A stretch of DNA of 64,000 nucleotides from Zopfochytrium polystomum (taxonomy: Eukaryota; Chytridiomycota; Chytridiomycetes; Chytridiales; Chytridiaceae), in contig JAIVFJ010000312.1 of NCBI GenBank assembly GCA_025765615.1, forward strand, positions 1-64,000. The letters run 5' to 3'. A model generated the notes under the pieces. The model searched no databases, was not told the DNA's origin, and was given only the letters and a program-made list of their open reading frames with translations. Below are positions 9,985-19,783 of this stretch, piece by piece (the first letter of the stretch is position 1; each line of letters opens with the position of its first letter). A program made the position numbers and the translations under genes.

Positions 9985-11685
9985 TCAATCACTGCGTCCT
10001 GTGTCACCAAACTTTTTGACGTGCTCAACCTCCTCCTTCCACCGCCGCACTTTCAGCGACTCATCGCTTAAAAAGCGGGCTGGCAGCTCCAAGCCGTTTC
10101 TCCTGCACCATTCGATATCCGCCATTTCCACGACCGGTGTTTCGTCAGTCCAACCCAAACTGTCGTCATCTCCCGCGACACCAAGAAGGAAGTCTCCGGC
10201 CGAGGGCGACTGTTTCGGCATCTTGTCCCACCACCATTGGAGCGCATCCACTTTGCCAAGAGAAGAGGTCGAGAAAACCGAGAGCAAATTGACTGTCGAC
10301 GGCCACTGGACGTAAAGACCGCTGTTCTCCCACCAATCGAGCAGGTCGCGGTTCGCGCGACTCAAGAATAAAACTCCGTTCTTGCTCCACGTCGCATCAA
10401 AGACGAAGGGGTGTCCGTTGCTTTTCCACCAATCCAAGACGTCAAGTCTTCCAAACTCGCACGCATTGGCCACCGTCTCCGGGGCGAATCGAACCGGGAA
10501 ATGATTGTCCCTCAGCCATTGAAGAAGGCCGACGCGCCCGTTCTCGCTGGCCTGTTCGCTGACCTGGTCTGCTGTGCTTTGGTCCATTCGATAGCCTCGT
10601 TTCGCAATAAACTCAAAGACTGCGACTTGCCCTTTGCGAGCTGCCAGCAGAATCCTTCCGTCCAGTGGATTTCCCAGGCCGCCAGACTCCAACCAAAATT
10701 CGAGAACATCTGCATAACCCTGGTAGTACGCAACCCGAACAAAGAAGGGAGGGGGGGACTCGCCAATCGCGGGTTGAAACTCCCGCTTCCACCAGCGCAG
10801 AACCTCAACCTGGCCAAAACTGGTCGCAAAGTCCGGTAGACCGTCCCCGACATCTTCTACACCGTTATCGCGCAGCCACCTCAAGACCTCCGTCTGCGCA
10901 TAGTTGTACGCAGTACTGAGCGTTGCGTCCCGTTGGTGGTCAATGACGATGCCAGCGTCCCTCTTCCGGACAAGGTGCGCCAGCTGCAGCGCGCCGTCTG
11001 AGAAATTCAGTGACAAGATCTCGTCGAGGGGCGTACCGATCGCCTCAAACCAGCGGACGACAGCGGCCTGGTTCGCATCAGCAGCAGCCTCAAGCGAGCT
11101 CTTTCGCTGCTCCAGTGCGTCCGGGTAGTGTTCCCAACACCACTCGAGGACCGGGACGTGGCCGTTGGCGGCTGCGCTACGGATTGCAAAGCGAAGCTGC
11201 GCGCTCTGGATGCCGGAAACGAGGAGCTGCGGAGAGTGGTGTCGCCACCACGCAAGGACGTGGACGTGCCCGGCAGCTGCGGCACGCCTGAGGGACTTGG
11301 CTACGGCGGCGGTAGCCAGGGTCATGGTGGGATGTGTGTCGGAGCCGTCAGCGCGAAAGGGTGAGCCGGTGAGGCCCCACCACTCGAGATGGAGGACCGA
11401 TCTGTCCGCTCTCTGGACCTGCCGATTGAAGAGCGTCCAGAGGAGTGCATCGAGGGGGCCGACGGATCCGATCGGGATCGTGGCGTGGCGCAGTCGAAAG
11501 TCGAGGAGGTCGACGAGGCCTCGGCCGCTTGCATTTTCGAGGGACGCGGAGGGGATGCCGAAGAGGGCGAGCGCTTGCGTGCGGTGGCGGCGGAAGAGCG
11601 TGGCTGTGATGAACCGATCGGGGCATGAAAGGTATTTGCAGACGTCGTCCACAATCACGGTGATGGATGTCCGAAATTTTGTCAT
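9985..11685 (-). CDS. WW-repeat (ankyrin-like) protein, copy B
   Basis: 566 residues from ATG 11685. An upstream in-frame TTG is not needed. The N-terminal ~50 residues (VDDVCKYLSCPDRFITATLF) resemble an F-box-like helical hairpin, as in the other members. The rest is a degenerate array of about 30-35-residue repeats with cores such as VLAWWRHH, VPVLEWCWEHY, VVRWFEAIG, VLRWLRDNG, VLRWWKREF, LLQWLRDN, VLDWWKSNG and LLDWWENSG, each followed by a helix like AANGH or CEFGRLD. This is the ankyrin helix-turn-helix pattern with tryptophans at the groove position. Likely a protein-binding scaffold, perhaps a ubiquitin-ligase substrate receptor if the F-box reading is right (inference). Single exon. 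Confidence 0.85.
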   Translation of the reverse strand: MTKFRTSITVIVDDVCKYLSCPDRFITATLFRRHRTQALALFGIPSASLENASGRGLVDLLDFRLRHATIPIGSVGPLDALLWTLFNRQVQRADRSVLHLEWWGLTGSPFRADGSDTHPTMTLATAAVAKSLRRAAAAGHVHVLAWWRHHSPQLLVSGIQSAQLRFAIRSAAANGHVPVLEWCWEHYPDALEQRKSSLEAAADANQAAVVRWFEAIGTPLDEILSLNFSDGALQLAHLVRKRDAGIVIDHQRDATLSTAYNYAQTEVLRWLRDNGVEDVGDGLPDFATSFGQVEVLRWWKREFQPAIGESPPPFFVRVAYYQGYADVLEFWLESGGLGNPLDGRILLAARKGQVAVFEFIAKRGYRMDQSTADQVSEQASENGRVGLLQWLRDNHFPVRFAPETVANACEFGRLDVLDWWKSNGHPFVFDATWSKNGVLFLSRANRDLLDWWENSGLYVQWPSTVNLLSVFSTSSLGKVDALQWWWDKMPKQSPSAGDFLLGVAGDDDSLGWTDETPVVEMADIEWCRRNGLELPARFLSDESLKVRRWKEEVEHVKKFGDTGRSD

Positions 11686-11877
11686 CACGGTCCGCAACAA
11701 CAGAACAAAAATTCAAGGCCTCTCCCACCAGGCAAGGAGCTCACAATTTCCTATACTTGCCCTCCGTTGCATCAAAGTCGGCGGGCCATGCCCGTTGCAC
11801 TTTAAACCACCCTATTCGATTGCCCAACCGGGCATCGGCCCAGCCGGTCTTTCAACAACCCTCTGTAACCCACCATT

Positions 11878-12720
11878 TCAGGCACCATATCTCATGGCCT
11901 CCATCGCCAACCATGCAGCTCTATCGGACCACTTCATCTTCAACCCGCTCGCAGCCCACCAACGCAAAACCTCCAGGTGCCCATGCCAGCTCGCAAAATC
12001 CATTGCATCCTTGGTCCACCGCAGCTCCATCCTGCTCTCGTCCCGCCACCGCAGCAGGACGTGCCCAGACCTGCTTGCGCCATCCATTGTCGGTCATAGA
12101 AGCTCCGTCAGTGTCCGCGGGCAGCACGTGGCGAGGTGGCGGAGTACGCCTGCCGCCAGCAGCGGAGGACGGTGACGTGGCCGTATATGCTGGCGTCGTC
12201 GAGGAAGCTTTCTGTGCAGTGGAGCGGAAGCGGTCCACAGTGACGTTGTCTCGTCTCAGATCGTGGACCGAACCAGCCAGACATCCTCAGCTTCCTTTCT
12301 CCACCGTTGTCCTTGCAACGAATTCTTGTCGAAAATATGGTCCGCCAATTCCAGTCGGCCACTGGAAGTCTTGCATTTCCAAGACCGCCGGTCGGGACCT
12401 GAGCGCTTTGTCCACCCGGCTCTTGGAATGCGTCCATGTGAAAACAGCCGACCATTGCGGAAGGATGGCCGAAAAAAATACCCTCTTTCACCAGCAAAGT
12501 GCCTTGGCTAGCTGCCCGTACTTGGAAGCGGAAAAGAAAACGGAATACCGGTCCAATGGAAACCCATGGACCTCATGATTGGTCTATTCTCTCAATCGCT
12601 GTGGAAGGAAATTTGTAGCTTGGGCTAAAAGCGCTCTAGAAGCAACTGGAGAACCGCGATACGGCCGTTGATGCACAAAGCTCGGACTGACTCGCAGCGC
12701 AAGGATGCCCAGGAGATGAG
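11878..12720 (-). pseudogene. Decayed WW-repeat gene, copy C
   Basis: Repeat remnants in several frames on the minus strand: near 12700-12650 ING-RIAVLQLL, near 12250-12130 DDASIYGHVTVLRCWRQ, and 12087-11878 with MDFASWHGHLEVLRWWAASG followed by LKMKWSD. Frameshifts separate them. It lies directly upstream of intact copy B in the same orientation, so it is probably a decayed tandem duplicate. Confidence 0.7.
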
Positions 12721-12986
12721 TCGGCGCGACTAGGGAGCCCTATCGCAGAGACCCGAACCTTGTCAAGTCCGCTTGTGCCCCGATCCACACAGCTGGACCG
12801 AACGAGGTCGTTTTCAGTGATGGTATGAGACGTTTATTAGATTCAATACCAGAAACGATGAACGTCAGATATTTAAGTAGCGCGTGCGGATTCGGAGCGC
12901 GGTATCATTCCAAGAAAAAAACAAAACAGGGCACTCGGGAAAGAGGACAAAAAACATAAAAGCACTCAAACATCACCCGTGCACTT

Positions 12987-14228
12987 TTACACGGCGTCGT
13001 ACCCTCGCCTTGCGAGCAGCTGCGACACCGCCTCGATCCCGTCGTAACCGAGGACGGATGCGGAGCTCATATTGCCGCCGGTCGCGGACGCAAAAAACGC
13101 CATGGCCTTGAGCACGACGTGGCCGATCTTTGCGCCGGTCGGCGACGTCGAGTACTGCCGCTTCCCCTGAGCGCGGGCGGCTTCAGCTGCCTTGCGAACG
13201 CGGTCGTAGCGCAGGTCCTGGTACAGCTGGAATGCTGTGCGCGGGTGCGTCGGGAACCTTGCGAGGAGCGTCGCGAGGACGTCCGTGTCCTCGAGGGCGA
13301 CGTTGCAGCCCTGGCCCGTGAAGGGAACCATAGCGTGGGCGGCGTCGCCGACGAGGACGCAATTGTGCTTGTGCCAGACGGGCAACGTTTCGAGGTCGTA
13401 GATGGTGAGTGGCAGGATCTGTTTCGACGCACGGATCATGGGGAGGAAGTTGGGCAGGACGTTCCAGCGCTCGGCGATGTCGGCCATGCGGGCGCGCTCG
13501 GCGACCAGGTTCAGGAACGGCTGCCAGTCGTCGTGCGAGATGTCTTCTTGCTTGGCTTCGTACAGCGCCCAGTGGATCTGCGTGTCCGAAACCCGCATGA
13601 GCATGGCGGACTTGCCGTTGATGTTGTCGTCGAATAAGTGGAGGTCGCGCGAGGGCCAGCCAAAGGACGGGTCGTAGTCGGCGACGCCGAGGTAGCCCAC
13701 AAAGCCGGACTTGAACGGCCGGCGGTCGGGGAACAGGATGGAACGGACGCCAGAGTGGACGCCGTCGGCGCCGATGAGAATGTCTCCGTAAGCGAAGCTG
13801 CCGTCCCGGAAGGTGGCCTTGACGCCGAGGCTGCCGTCGGTCGGCTGCTCGATCTTGACGATGAACTTGTCCTTGTGCATGTAGACGCCCTCCTCCTCGA
13901 GGGCCTTGTGGAGCGAGCGGGTGACGGCGCTGCGCAGGACGGTGACGGTGACGAGGCGGTCCTTGTTGACGACGGGGAAGGTGGCGACGGTCTCGCCGTC
14001 GATCTTTGCCATCTCGTAGCGGCGGCAGGGGTTTGCCTGGGCGACGATCTCGTCGTGCAGGCCGAGGCGGCGCAGCACGCGCATGCCGTTCTCCATGAGG
14101 GTGAGGCCTGCGCCGACGTCGAGCGAGTCGAGCACGCGGTCAAAGACCTGCACGTCGTGGCCGGCGCGCTTGAGGGCGAGGGCGATGGCGGGGCCGGCGA
14201 TGCCGCCGCCGACGACGAGGACGAGCAT
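12987..14228 (-). CDS. FAD-dependent monooxygenase (salicylate-hydroxylase-like)
   Basis: 413 residues, single exon, start ATG 14228 placing the FAD fold at the very N terminus. All three class A flavoprotein hydroxylase motifs are present: GGGIAGPAIALALKRAGHDV (residues ~6-25, ADP-binding GxGxxG), GADGVHSGVRS (DG motif) and LVGDAAHAMVPFTGQGCN (GD motif contacting the FAD ribose). Such enzymes use NAD(P)H and O2 to hydroxylate or epoxidise small, often aromatic substrates. The real substrate cannot be told. Upstream is a poly(CAA)-like stretch (near 14265-14300). It is divergent from a cytochrome P450 across 745 bp and followed by an aldo/keto reductase gene beyond it, so the three redox genes may form a small detoxification or secondary-metabolism group. 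A decayed paralogue lies at 1857-3124. Confidence 0.9.
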   Translation of the reverse strand: MLVLVVGGGIAGPAIALALKRAGHDVQVFDRVLDSLDVGAGLTLMENGMRVLRRLGLHDEIVAQANPCRRYEMAKIDGETVATFPVVNKDRLVTVTVLRSAVTRSLHKALEEEGVYMHKDKFIVKIEQPTDGSLGVKATFRDGSFAYGDILIGADGVHSGVRSILFPDRRPFKSGFVGYLGVADYDPSFGWPSRDLHLFDDNINGKSAMLMRVSDTQIHWALYEAKQEDISHDDWQPFLNLVAERARMADIAERWNVLPNFLPMIRASKQILPLTIYDLETLPVWHKHNCVLVGDAAHAMVPFTGQGCNVALEDTDVLATLLARFPTHPRTAFQLYQDLRYDRVRKAAEAARAQGKRQYSTSPTGAKIGHVVLKAMAFFASATGGNMSSASVLGYDGIEAVSQLLARRGYDAV

Positions 14229-14973
14229 GTCTGTGTCTGTCTGTTTTGATGATTGAACTTTCTGTTGTTGTTGTTGGTTGTTGTTGTTGTTGGTTGGACG
14301 TTGCTGAGTTTGGGAAAACGTTGTGTCGGTCTGTCTGCCTGTCTGCCTGGGGGGGCGGCAATGGCGAGACCGCAACGTGGATAACAAATATATTTTGATC
14401 CAACCGCACCAATCAAAGTGCCACTCCGCGACATGTCAGCTTTTCGCCAACCAATGATGTCCTAATAAGGTTACGAAATTCGGGACCGAAAACACTCGGG
14501 CGGAACTGAAAAACAGCCCCTTTTTTTTGTTACGATAGGAGAACAAGAAGACGACGAAAAAGAAGAAGAACAGTCCCCACAACGAGAAGTTACCATTCGT
14601 TGAAATCATTGGAGGGGAAGCACCAAAGCTTTCACTTGGATATTTCGAACCCGCTCCCTCTGCGTCGGCTTGCTGCTGTTTGTTGACCCTCTCTCTTATC
14701 TGAAGCTGAAGCGCCGCCCTTCTTCCTAGTCCTCCTGCTCCGTTGGCGCAGTTGTCCCCTCTTTCTCTCCCACGATTCTTTTACCCACCCACACAAGCGC
14801 AATTCATTGTCGGGTTTTGCTTCAACGCGACAAATGTTCGACAGCGGGGTGGCAGAGAACCAATGATCTTTCTTGCGAGTTTTCATAACAAAAAACGGGG
14901 AGAAAAAAAAAATTTCTGAACTTCTTTTTTTTTCACAGAAACACCCAACACACCACAAGGGATTCCTTCCAGC
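14229..14973. promoter_or_regulatory. Divergent intergenic region, monooxygenase / P450
   Basis: This 745-bp region separates two genes transcribed away from each other and must hold both promoters. It contains simple-sequence tracts (CAACAA on the minus strand near 14265-14300, T8 at 14521-14528, A-rich near 14905). I can assign no specific factor site. Confidence 0.4.
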
Positions 14974-16908
14974 ATGGCGTCGCACGGCGCCGTCGCCGCC
15001 CGCGCCACCTCAGTAGCTGGTGCCACCGCCGCCGCCGCCGCTGTCCTCGTCCTCTTTGAGATCTACGTCCGCCCCTTCCTCCTTTCCCCGCTCCGCCACA
15101 TCCCGACCCCAGCACGCGCACAGCCGTGGTGGTCCCCGCTCGGTGCGCTCCCCGCCGTCCTCCGCGCCGCCCCGGGAGAGCTGCAACTCCTCTGGGCTAA
15201 ACGGTACGGCGGCCTGGTGCGCGTCCACGGCCCGCTCAACTGGCCCGTTGTCATGGCCACGTCACCCACCGCACTCAGGGCGATCTTCGGCACGCACGCG
15301 CACGTGTTTGTGAGGCCGAGGATGGCAGTGGTGATGTTGAAGGAGTAACAAGAAATACCTTCCTTTGGTTTCTGTTGCTTCGGCGGTTTAACGCGCTTCG
15401 CGCATCCTACTTTTTTCCCGTTAGGTTCGTGGGCGAGGGCCTCTTGGCGGCCTCTGGCGCCCAGCACCGGCGACAGCGAGCGCTCATCAGCCCGTCTTTT
15501 CGCGTCGCGTCCATCGCCGCGCTAACGCCCGTGATTGTCAGCAGCACCCTGGAGTTCGTCGACACATGGATCAACCGATTGGAAATGTCCACGAGACGAC
15601 TTCATCGAACGAGAACGATCGCTCCATTGACTTTGACATTTACAAGGAAGCGTCTAAAGTCACCATTGACATCATCGGTCGAGCTGGTTCGTCAACCAAC
15701 CACCTGTTTCGATTCATATGAATTGAGCAAAGAAAGACTTCGCCTAACCATGCGTTTCCAAGGTTTCGGCTACGACTTTGAGGCCGTCAAAAACTTGCAC
15801 AATCCTTTGTATGAATCGTACCAAACGATACTTCGTCACAACGCGCGCAACCTCTGGACCATCCTGCGCGCTCTGTTCCCCATTTTGAGGTTCGTTCCAA
15901 CCAAAGCCCAGAGAGAGTACAACAGGGCGAAGAAAGAATTGCGGGAATGGGTGGCGGAGATAATCGAAAAGCGGCTGGCTGACGACAACCGTGCCGCGTC
16001 GACGGACTTGCTCGAGTCGCTGCTTCGAGCGAACGAAGAGAGCGAGGAAAAGATTTCCCGCGAGGAGATCGAAGGGCAGGTAAATTAGTGTGTCCCGCCC
16101 CAAATTTCGTACCTAAGGCCCCATTTCACCGTTTTGGACAAACATGAAACCCCTCTCCTTCACCCTAGGTCCTCACCTTTCTCCTCGCCGGCCACGAAAA
16201 CACCAGCGTCAGCCTGACCTGGACGCTCCACCTCCTCTCCCAGCACCCCTCCATCCAATCCACTCTCCTCGCCGAGCTTGACGCCCACCTTCCGCATACA
16301 GCCACCCGCGTCACCTACGACACCCTCCGCGCGCTGCCCTACCTCGATGCCGTCATCAAAGAGTCGCTGCGGCTCTTCCCGCCCGTGCCGTACGTCACGC
16401 GGCAGGCTGCGGAGGACACCACGCTTGATGGGTATAGGATCCCAAGGGGAACGGTCGTCGCGACGCCGCCGATCGTGTTGCACAGGTTGCCGGCGTTTTG
16501 GGGGGAGGACGCAGAGGAGTTTGTGCCGCAGAGGTGGATGAAGGGGGGTGGTGGCGGCGGTGGCTTGGGGAAAGCGGCGACGGCGGCGACGGAGACGGGA
16601 GTGGATTCAGCGGTTGGCGGAGAGGATGGGTGTCAGACTAAAGTGTTTGGCGCATACATGCCGTTCCTGCTTGGGCCTAGGTAGGCTCAGTTGATTTTCT
16701 TTCTTTCCTACTCCGATTAACACTGAAAAACAGGAGCTGCATCGGTGCCCGCTTCGCGACGACGGAGCTCAAGGTCCTGCTAGCGCTACTGGTGCGCGAG
16801 TTTGTATTTGAACCAGTACCCGGATTCGCGTTCAAGACAAAGGTCGAAGTCACACTGAAGCCGGATCCGACGCTCCTGCTGCGCGTCCGGAGGCGGCAGC
16901 GACCTTGA
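14974..16908 (+). CDS. Cytochrome P450 with one apparent 1-nt frameshift
   Basis: Heme-thiolate monooxygenase, probably ER-anchored: residues ~12-40 are a hydrophobic Ala/Val/Leu helix followed by a Pro-rich hinge (IPTPARAQPWW). Exons 14974-15344, 15425-15686, 15763-16079, 16169-16680 and 16734-16908, all GT-AG. Motifs: helix C region HRRQRALISPSF, I-helix VLTFLLAGHENTSVSLTW (AGxxT), ExxR in VIKESLRLFPPVPYV, PERF-like VPQRW and the heme loop FLLGPRSCIGARFA with the axial Cys. The summed exon length is one base short of a whole number of codons. The shift lies near 15584-15590, between TWINRLE and SIDFDIYKEASKVT. This may be a real deletion or a base error. A glycine run (near 16546-16565) is inserted before the heme loop. 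Fungal CYP52/CYP4-like in style. Confidence 0.85.
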
Positions 16909-17230
16909 TTAGCGCGATTTAGGACAAAGTGGCTCCGATATTTGTGCGCTCACTGTCATGTTTTGGAACTTCCATTGATCAGTCCAACGAACAAGCATCC
17001 TGAATCCGGCAACATTCTCATGAAACCGAGGCGGGCGCCGTCTTCAGTGATTGTGGAAAGGCAATCCAAGGCTCTCTCACGATCGCAAGCAAGCCGATCT
17101 TTGTTGGTCACTCTCTTCCTTATCCTGCCACACAATGTTCATTGTGGCATGCCACTCTCCTTTCAATCCAGCAAGAGGTTGCCTGTGTGTTGGATGACAG
17201 CTTTGCCTTTATCTATTCTTTTTCTCTTCT

Positions 17231-17270
<40 letters not shown>

Positions 17271-17388
17271 CTTGGCAAGGAATGCTCACAAGTCCCCCTG
17301 TCCAAAAATAAAATCGCAACAAACAAAAACCTCACCAATTACTGTATTGCGACCACCCTTCTTGCTCTTCTGTTTCGATTCGCGCCAC
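16909..17388. other. Intergenic stretch with T38 tract
   Basis: No gene. A pure T tract of 38 bases (17233-17270) lies about 120 bp before the reductase start. It could be a nucleosome-excluding promoter tract or the reversed poly(A) tail of a lost retrocopy. The sequence alone does not decide. Confidence 0.5.
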
Positions 17389-17878
17389 ATGACGACGACC
17401 AGCAGCAACCTGAAGAAGCCGCTCGGAAGGGACGGCCCGCTCGTCGCCCCCATCGGCCTCGGCGCCATGGGCATGAGGTAAGAGGGATAGAGAGAAGGAG
17501 AGAGAGAGAGAGTAGGGAGAGCAGAGAGAGAGCAGAAAGAGCAAGTAGCGAGACGTGGGATGCCGTGGCAGCCACGAGAGACCGAAACAGTCATCAAATC
17601 ACTCCGCCACACGCCTGCCTCGTCCTTCACACCTGCTTCATCCCCACCCGCAAAGCGAATTCTACGGCCCGGCGGACGACGACGAGAGCGTGCGCGTGCT
17701 GCACCACGCGATCGACGTCGGCATGAACTTCATCGACACGGCCGACATGTACGGATGGGGCCGCAACGAGCGGCTGCTCGCGCGCGTGCTGGCGACGCGC
17801 AGGGACGAGGTATTTCTGTGCACAAAGGTATGAGGAAAGGCAAACCCGCACCGGCCGCCCCCATCGTCTCTTTCTTTT

Positions 17879-17918
<40 letters not shown>

Positions 17919-19021
17919 GAATGGGGGTGTGGTTAACGAACACCGAACCGTCTCCAGTGTGTTCGTTAGTTTCGTGCATGCCAAAACCGATGAACGCCTT
18001 CCCCCCTGTCCATCCCACCCATCCAATCCAATCCATCCCATCCCCAGTTCGGCAACGTCCGCGGGCCGAATGGCGAGTTCCTGGGCGTGCGTGGCGACCC
18101 GGCGTACGTGAAAGAGTGCTGCGCGAAATCGCTGGAGCGGCTCGGGGTGGAGCAGATCGACCTCTACTACCAGCACCGGGTGGACCCCAAGACGCCGATC
18201 GAGGACACGGTGCGCGCCATGGCGGAGCTCGTGAACGAGGGCAAGGGTATGGTTTTTTTTTTAATTTGGTTTGTAATTACAACTAGAACAAAAAAAAAAA
18301 AAATAGTTAAGTACCTCGGGCTGTCCGAGGCGTCGGCCGCGACGATCCGGCGGGCGCACGCCGTGCATCCCATCACGGCGCTGCAGGTCGAGTACTCGCC
18401 TTGGACCGTCGATATTGAGCAGAACGATATTCTGAGGACGTGCGAGGAGCTGGGGATTGCGATTGTAGCCTGTAAGTCTTGGGGTGCCCTTCTTTTTTTT
18501 TTTTTTTTACTTTATCGTTTTTGGATTATTCGTCGCACACACACGTACAGCTCACACGCACACACCCACCCACACGCCAACCGTCACACTCTGCAAGACT
18601 CACCGCTCGGACGCGGGTTCCTGACGGGGCAGATCAAGTCGATCGACGACCTGGCGCCGACGGACTACCGGCGGATGAACCCGCGGTTCGAGGGCGAGAA
18701 CTTTGCAAAGAACCTGAAGCTGGTGGACGAGCTGAAGGCGGTGGCGGCGGGCAAGGGGGTGTCGGCGACGCAGCTGGCGCTGGCGTGGGTCATGCGGCAG
18801 TCGAGCAAGGTGGCGATCGTGCCGATCCCGGGGACGCGTTGGGGCGTTTGGTTTTGCACAGTCCTCATCCTACCGTTTTAAAGCGAGTGGACGAGAACTG
18901 GGCGGCCAAGGACATTGTGATCACGGACGAGGAGAACAGCTCGATCCGAAAGATTATCGACAGCTTTACGGTCCACGGCACGCGGTACAACGCGATGGGC
19001 ATGAAGGCGGTCCACCTGTGA
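17389..19021 (+). CDS. Aldo/keto reductase (AKR13-like)
   Basis: NADPH-dependent oxidoreductase of the aldo/keto reductase superfamily, about 336 residues. Exons 17389-17477, 17656-17827, 18048-18246, 18307-18471, 18598-18845 and 18884-19021. The catalytic tetrad is visible: Asp and Tyr in [11 protein letters not shown], Lys in EVFLCTKFGN (joined across an intron) and His in [13 protein letters not shown]. Further family marks: [37 protein letters not shown] and VPIPGTR. The family reduces carbonyl compounds to alcohols in the cytosol. The last intron is only 38 nt (18846-18883) by this model, the one that keeps the frame, and it replaces the usual residues after PGTR with WG, so that junction is the weakest. 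Intron 2 carries a (GA)n run and introns 3 and 4 carry A/T runs. Confidence 0.85.
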
Positions 19022-19241
19022 AAAACGCTGAGCAAGAAATTTCGGGCGTTGGCCCGGTGTTGGTTTGCCAGCCCCCACGGAACCCCTTTTTTTTCCGGCA
19101 CGCTGATCTCCGGTCGCTGCCTTCTATTTTTTTTTTTTTTTTTTCTTTCCTTCCTGGTGTTTGCCGTGAAGTCGGTTTTTTCTTTGTTTGGTTTGCAGTG
19201 TTACTTTTGATAACCAGCTGACGAGCAGGGACGGCCGGTAC

Positions 19242-19287
<46 letters not shown>

Positions 19288-19576
19288 AGAGGGAGAGGAA
19301 AAAGAAATTGTGTCATTTTCCTCCAAGGAATTGCGAGCGCGGGCTTGCAAAAATCTAGGTGCACCAACAACGATCAGTTCCTTCTTCATGAGAGCATCTT
19401 CTACCGCGGGAAAAGGAAAGACTGATTTTCCTATGTCCATATTATATCTATTCTTTTTGACATAATAACGTTAGCTGCACACACCGGTCGAGCACCTGCG
19501 CCCGAACCAGCCCGTGTCTTCTGTTTTCTTTTCCTTTTTATTTTTTAAACTTCGTGGGGGGAGGGTTGGATTGTGT
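19022..19576. other. Intergenic stretch with homopolymers
   Basis: No gene is seen. It holds a T run near 19126-19144 and a pure A35 tract (19250-19284). It ends at the target-site duplication of the DNA transposon. Confidence 0.5.
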
Positions 19577-19585
19577 GTCCACTGC
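19577..19585. repeat. Target-site duplication, left
   Basis: GTCCACTGC, identical to 25432-25440, directly abutting the left terminal inverted repeat. Confidence 0.85.
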
Positions 19586-19783
19586 CAGGCCTTGGAAGTT
19601 TCAAAGACTGCCCAACGCCAGGTGATGATTGGCTACTTTTATTTCTCAATAAAATGAGAAAGAAAAGGAAAAGGACAAAAAAAAATTTTGTGAAAGACAC
19701 GATCTTTACCTTTCGCCGAGCACACATCCCAGAACCAAACAGATAGTTGGATAAAGATAGAACATATAAAATGTTTAAAGGTT

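Noticed and set aside
11165..12578. Two long plus-strand open frames of 303-336 codons
   Set aside because: They lie antisense to WW-repeat copy B and relic C, with no motif and low-complexity basic composition typical of antisense frames in GC-rich genes.
13511..14434. Ser/Thr-rich 307-codon minus-strand frame and the long plus-strand frames over the monooxygenase
   Set aside because: They are out-of-frame shadows of the flavoprotein, whose FAD motifs settle the real frame.
19250..19284. A35 tract as the tail of a processed retrocopy of the aldo/keto reductase
   Set aside because: The reductase keeps its introns, and no target duplication flanks it.
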